From the NCBI GenBank assembly GCA_030620095.1, contig JAUTXW010000326.1, forward strand, positions 285,501-349,500: a stretch of 64,000 nt of DNA. The letters run 5' to 3'. The stretch is from Kuschelorhynchus macadamiae (lineage: Eukaryota; Arthropoda; Insecta; Coleoptera; Curculionidae). The notes under the pieces were generated by a model. It was given only the letters and a program-made list of their open reading frames with translations. It had not been told where the DNA came from and did no database searches. Every line of letters begins with the position of its first letter. Within the stretch, counting starts at the first letter, position 1. The translations under genes and the position numbers were made by a program. This document shows positions 59,335-64,000 of this stretch, one piece after another.

Positions 59335-60572
59335 CCAGAATTTTTTTGGCTACATTTTTACGGAATAGTCGTTTTCGAGTCACGGGCATTTGAAAATTAC
59401 CTCTTTTCATCCAAAATGGAAAAATTTTACCATCTTTGACTGCTGATTCTGACCAAAATCCCTGAACCACATTTAATATTTAAAGAGGTTTTGATGTTTT
59501 TTGTTCTTGTGAAATTTTCTTTACGACGAACTCTTTAGATGTTTTAAGCCAAACACAGAAACAGTTCCAAAATTGCGCGGTTTTTTGCCTCCCAAGTTTA
59601 GCTCACTTCGGAAACCGTCAAAAGCATCATCAAAAACCGATCTAAACCAAATTTCAACAAAATATTGCATTGGCTTTCGAAGATAAACAATTACCTCTAT
59701 CGAATGAAACTGTTTTTAATTTTTTTTGTTTATTTTTACTATCATTATTGAATTTAGAAAGGAAAATTGCTCTAAGACGTTCGTTAAAAAACGTCCGAGT
59801 TCTTCAAGTTTCTGATATTATGTTTGTTAATAACGTCTAACATTAAAATAATCACTTAAATTTTCTTATTCAAATTCAATAAACATGTTTAAAATAGACA
59901 CAAAATGCAAAATAGTGTTTTTTTATAAGAGCCATGATTTACGAGAATTTTGCCAGAATTTTTTTGGCTACATTTTTACGGAATAGTCGTTTTCGAGTCA
60001 CGGGCATTTGAAAATTACCTCTTTTCATCCAAAATGGAAAAATTTTACCATCTTTGACTGCTGATTCTGACCAAAATCCCTGAACCACATTTAATATTTA
60101 AAGAGGTTTTGATGTTTTTTGTTCTTGTGAAATTTTCTTTACGACGAACTCTTTAGATGTTTTAAGCCAAACACAGAAACAGTTCCAAAATTGCGCGGTT
60201 TTTTGCCTCCCAAGTTTAGCTCACTTCGGAAACCGTCAAAAGCATCATCAAAAACCGATCTAAACCAAATTTCAACAAAATATTGCATTGGCTTTCGAAG
60301 ATAAACAATTACCTCTATCGAATGAAACTGTTTTTAATTTTTTTTGTTTATTTTTACTATCATTATTGAATTTAGAAAGGAAAATTGCTCTAAGACGTTC
60401 GTTAAAAAACGTCCGAGTTCTTCAAGTTTCTGATATTATGTTTGTTAATAACGTCTAACATTAAAATAATCACTTAAATTTTCTTATTCAAATTCAATAA
60501 ACATGTTTAAAATAGACACAAAATGCAAAATAGTGTTTTTTTATAAGAGCCATGATTTACGAGAATTTTGCC
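59335..60572 (+). repeat. Tandem duplication, 2 x 618 bp, apparently identical
   Basis: 59335-59952 is followed directly by 59953-60570 with no difference seen by eye. The junction shares ccagaa, and the copy ends with the gagaattttgcc string. No coding function was recognised in the unit. It is either a very recent duplication or an assembly artefact. Confidence 0.9.
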
Positions 60573-60870
60573 TTTGAAATGTAAAAAATGAATTTATTGA
60601 AAGCTCACAAACGCCAATGAAATATATTGTTAAAGTCTAGTACGTAGGTCGGTGACATCAAAACTACTTTATATTTGTTTTAAGCAACTCAAATTAATTT
60701 ACAAATCAAATAATTAAGAAATTTCGAACGATGCCAAAATTACTATAGAAAAATTTTTCCCACATGAAGCGCAAAACGTTAAGGAAATAAATAATTCTTT
60801 TAAGAAAATAAACCAGTACCCAAGAATTTTTAACAAAAAAAATATTATACATGGTTTAAGAAAACGCAAC

Positions 60871-60876
60871 AAAAAA

Positions 60877-60935
<59 letters not shown>
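60871..60935. repeat. Poly-A followed by (TA)n
   Basis: 24 A residues running into about 20 TA units. This could mark the tail of an old retroposed sequence. Confidence 0.9.
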
Positions 60936-60937
<2 letters not shown>

Positions 60938-61043
60938 TCGTTTGACTAAAATGGATCATTGTGTCTGCTGTGATGCAGAACATGTTCCAAACAAGGATCA
61001 TTTTCTTGTTATGACGTTGGTGTACGTGGAATGAAAACATACT

Positions 61044-61176
<133 letters not shown>

Positions 61177-61304
61177 CAACTGTAGGCTAATATTTTTTGC
61201 AAGTGTTACGCAACCGGAAAATATACCTGCAAAATAATATATGCATGTCCAATTCCTGAATCTTGGTACGTCTACGACAATCAGTTTAAACCGCCAAAAT
61301 TATT

Positions 61305-61308
61305 TTAA
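61305..61308. other. TTAA target site, left
   Basis: Directly precedes the left piggyBac terminus and matches TTAA at 63837-63840. Confidence 0.88.
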
Positions 61309-61321
61309 CCCTCTATTGCAT
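61309..61321 (+). repeat. PiggyBac left terminal inverted repeat
   Basis: CCCTCTATTGCAT directly after TTAA; perfect inverted match to 63824-63836. Confidence 0.9.
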
Positions 61322-61570
61322 AGCGTTCCCAAATGGGAACATAACAAATAAACTACGAAAAGTGTCTCCATCTTACATTTTCGTGTAAAACCAATAAAAC
61401 ATATTTATATTTAAGACAAAAGTGCTCTACTTTTTATAATGTGTTTGTCGCTAGATGTCTCTCGCAGTATTTTATGCTCATTTAATAGCTTAATTATTGA
61501 TCAGTACGCCGTCGGTTATCTTTTCGGGAGTACTTTTAGTGTTTGTAATAGTGTTTTATACTTGTTGCAG

Positions 61571-61772
61571 GTAGGTGATTATTCGTTAAAACTTAGCTTT
61601 TATCGTTAGGAGTAGATTAGTGGCAATTTTGATGATTTTTAATTATTTTTTGTTGGGTCCACGTGTCATAACCTATGTTCCCCTTCGAGAACATTGTGCT
61701 TACAAAGTTCATGACGAAAAATTGTGAAGTTTTGTGTTTTTTATAGGAACACGAGTCAACATTGTATTGCAG
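61571..61772 (+). other. Possible 5' UTR intron of the piggyBac gene
   Basis: Donor TTGCAG|GTAGGT at 61571. Acceptors at 61746 (TTTTATAG) or 61772 (ATTGCAG), the latter eight bases before the start codon. Inferred from splice-site matches only. Confidence 0.4.
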
Positions 61773-61779
61773 AGCTGCA

Positions 61780-63632
61780 ATGGATTTTTCGGAGATAAGG
61801 CCACTTAAGTTTTATGGAAGAAAAAGCCTTGATGTTGTACGCGATATTCCTTTAGATAGTGAAGATTCCGAACTATCAGATAATGAGGATGGAGGTGAAT
61901 TATTATACTATGTTATTTGAGTAAATATACATGAAATTTTTTTGTTTACAGTGGAAATACAAGTTCGCCAAAATGATATTGAAGTGCTGAACCTGCAGAA
62001 CAATGACGATTCGGAAGATGATATTCCTCTCTCTGAATTATTCAATCTTCCTGCAAATAAAAAGATTTATTTTTCGAAAAATAAGGATAATATAACTTGG
62101 ACTGAGTCAACTACTGTACGAGATCCCCAAGAAAATACATTTTTGGGGAATGTGATCTACCAGAAGACATTTTACAGTTGGATGGTGCATACAATTTATT
62201 CAAATTTTTCATCACAGATGATTTTATCCCTGAAATTATACATGAGACATGTTTGTATAGTGTACAGAAGAGACTAAATAAGCCTTTAGTAACACACTGC
62301 AAAGAAATAGAGCAATTCTTAGGAATAATGATATGGATGTCTTTGATAAGACAACATTCTACTCGCAGGTACTGGGCTACTAACACTCGCACTTCTCAAA
62401 TCGCAGATATAATGCCCCTAAATAGGTTTGAAGAACTAAAACGTTTCCTCCATTTCTCTGACAACAGTGTGTCTACCAAAAATACAGATAAAATTTTACC
62501 GGTTCTAAATCAGATAAAGACTGCGTGCCAAAAAATACCGTTTGAGGAGAACCTCTCTTGTGATGAGCAAATTATTCCCTTTAAAGGAAGAACTTCTCTA
62601 AAAACCTATAATCCAAAAAAGCCCCATAAATAGGGTTATAAAATGTATGTTTTGTCTGGCGTAAGTGGTTTCAGTTCAAATTTCGAACTTTACAGCAGTA
62701 AAGCTGAAATAAATATAATGCCCGAGGAACCGGATCTTGGAGCAGCAAGTAACATCATAGTTCGTTTATGTAGACCTATTCCCAGAAATGTGAATCATAA
62801 AGTATACTATGACAATTATTTCTCAGGCCTGTATCTGCTGTCTTATTTAGAAAAATTAGGAATAAAAAGTGTTGCGACAGTAAAGTCAAATCGCCTAAAA
62901 GGGTTGAAAACTATACCTGAAAAAGAAATGAAAAAGAAAGGGCGAGGCACATATACCGAAAAAACTGCTTATGTGGATGGTGTGAATGTTCACGCTGTAC
63001 AGTGGTACGATAATCCTATAGTTTTCCTAATATCTGCGTTTTCCGGGTCAGAACCAGTGACCAAAGTACAACGATTTTTCAAATCGGAAAATTGTAGAAA
63101 AGATGTCGAGCGACCAGATATAGTATCGGTCTACAACATGCATATGGGAGGAGTGGATTTGCAAGATTCTCTGTTGGGGCTGTATCCCATTAAATTGAAG
63201 AGTAAAAAATGGTATATGCGCATATTTTGTCATATGATCGTTGTTATTACCGTCAATGCTTGGCTTCTTTCACGAAGGATCAATAAGCAGCTAAAAAGAA
63301 ATGAAAATGTGTCTCTATTGGAATTCAAAACAGCATTGGCCCAAAATTTATGCTCGGCAGGGAAAACGACAGATAGAAGAAAAGGGCGTACCAGTTCTAG
63401 TACCCCCTCTAATTCACCCATACATTTTACCCCAAAAAGAAGATGTCTAGAACCGCGTCCAACAAACATAATACAATGAGACAATATTGGTCATTGGCCG
63501 TTCCATACCGATAATAGAGAAAGGTGTAAGAAGCTTGGTTGTAAAGGAAAATCGCGCATAATGTGCGACAAATGCAAAGTGCACTTGTGTCTCAATAAAA
63601 CGAACAATTGTTTTAAAGAATTCCACTGCTGA
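61780..63632 (+). pseudogene. PiggyBac transposase with intron, one frameshift and two in-frame stops
   Basis: Exon 1 (61780-61894) starts MDFSEIRPLKFYGRKS and leads into an acidic region. A 57-bp intron (61895-61951, GTGAAT..TTTACAG) splits a Val codon. Exon 2 continues the acidic region to a one-base frameshift in a run of four G at about 62149 (the open frame needs five). It then covers DLPEDILQLDGAYNLFKFF. The catalytic acidic residues are all visible: D in LSCDEQIIPFKGR, D in VYYDNYFSG and D in MGGVDLQDS. A TAG at 62632 replaces the conserved Trp of the KPHKWGYK motif. A TGA at 63477 cuts off the C-terminal Cys-rich domain (CKKLGC, then MCDKCKVHLCLN and CFKEFHC), which stays in frame to a TGA at 63630. 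Recently inactivated, as nothing else is broken. Confidence 0.92.
61895..61951 (+). other. Intron in the piggyBac transposase gene (57 bp)
   Basis: GT at 61895 and AG at 61951 with a pyrimidine-rich acceptor (TTTTTTTGTTTACAG). Removing it joins the two parts of the frame and avoids an in-frame TGA at 61918. The length is typical of insect short introns. Confidence 0.75.
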
Positions 63633-63823
63633 AATGTTTTTCAAGCATCTTGTTTTTTCATGTTTATTACTTCTTGTGCATATTGTTCCCATTTGGGAAC
63701 ATTTTTTAAAAAAATTTATAAAAAATAAAATTTGCAAAAAACTTAACTGTACCTTCTTTCTAGTACCCCTTAACGTCAAAAATAAATAAATAAAAAAAAA
63801 AAATCGAAAATTTTAAATAAGTC

Positions 63824-63836
63824 ATGCAATAGAGGG
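63824..63836 (-). repeat. PiggyBac right terminal inverted repeat
   Basis: Inverted match to 61309-61321, followed by TTAA at 63837-63840. Confidence 0.9.
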
Positions 63837-63840
63837 TTAA

Positions 63841-64000
63841 GATGATCCATTTTCTGTAGGGTCCATTAAATTATATATGTCAATAAATAAAATAGAGTGA
63901 ATGTGTATAAATTAATTTGAATCTTCACCTGCATTATATTTATATATCTACGATAATTGGATATAATCAGTTCCTGGCGATAACATTAATGTCAATAAAA
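63841..64000. other. AT-rich end of window, nothing recognised
   Basis: Unique AT-rich sequence after the piggyBac target site. Confidence 0.5.

Larger units (their letters stand above)
61309..63836 (+). mobile_element. PiggyBac-type DNA transposon, disabled
   Basis: A 2,528-bp element between TTAA sites, with 13-bp perfect inverted ends CCCTCTATTGCAT (61309-61321 and 63824-63836). A subterminal palindrome, GTTCCCAAATGGGAAC, at about 61325 has an inverted counterpart at about 63685. It carries a single transposase gene on the plus strand with three disabling changes. Confidence 0.92.

Overview
This is an AT-rich, repeat-dense stretch of nuclear DNA from an arthropod, almost certainly an insect. 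It has long (TA)n microsatellites, insect-type transposons, and one exon of an insect laccase-like multicopper oxidase. Only a few hundred bases look like host coding sequence. The rest is mobile DNA in various states of decay plus unrecognised AT-rich sequence. A beetle is plausible, but the window alone cannot establish that.

Layout. 1-8317: unrecognised AT-rich DNA, a 25-bp perfect inverted repeat pair (1882 and 6828), and a 336-bp (TA)n tract at 7106. 8318-10365: two facing Penelope-like element ends with GIY-YIG endonuclease remnants and degenerate hammerhead-like motifs. 10568-10823 (-): the multicopper oxidase exon, with a changed copper-ligand motif. 12032-14395: a complete mariner-like transposon with an intact DD41D transposase and 462-bp terminal inverted repeats. 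15127-15272: a small MITE. 16693-17855 (-): an R4/Dong-like retrotransposon remnant with its modules in permuted order. 20950-25015 and 27280-30414 (both -): two decayed APE-type non-LTR retrotransposons, with a third fragment at 32170-32690. 37201-40418: a pogo-like transposon whose transposase carries frameshifts and a stop. 46772-47295 (-): two candidate terminal exons of an unidentified host gene. 48539-56190 (-): a complete, very young errantivirus-type Gypsy element. 59335-60572: an apparently perfect 618-bp tandem duplication. 61309-63836 (+): a piggyBac element with TTAA ends, a 57-bp intron and three disabling changes.

The most informative element is the errantivirus. Both 251-bp LTRs (two differences), a GGCA target duplication, a tRNA-Ser type primer site, a polypurine tract next to the 3' LTR, gag, pol and a baculovirus-F-like env are all present. 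A canonical -1 slippery heptamer lies in the gag/pol overlap. A strong leader splice donor pairs with an acceptor at the start of env, giving a coherent gypsy-style expression plan. No CRISPR array, rRNA or tRNA gene was seen.
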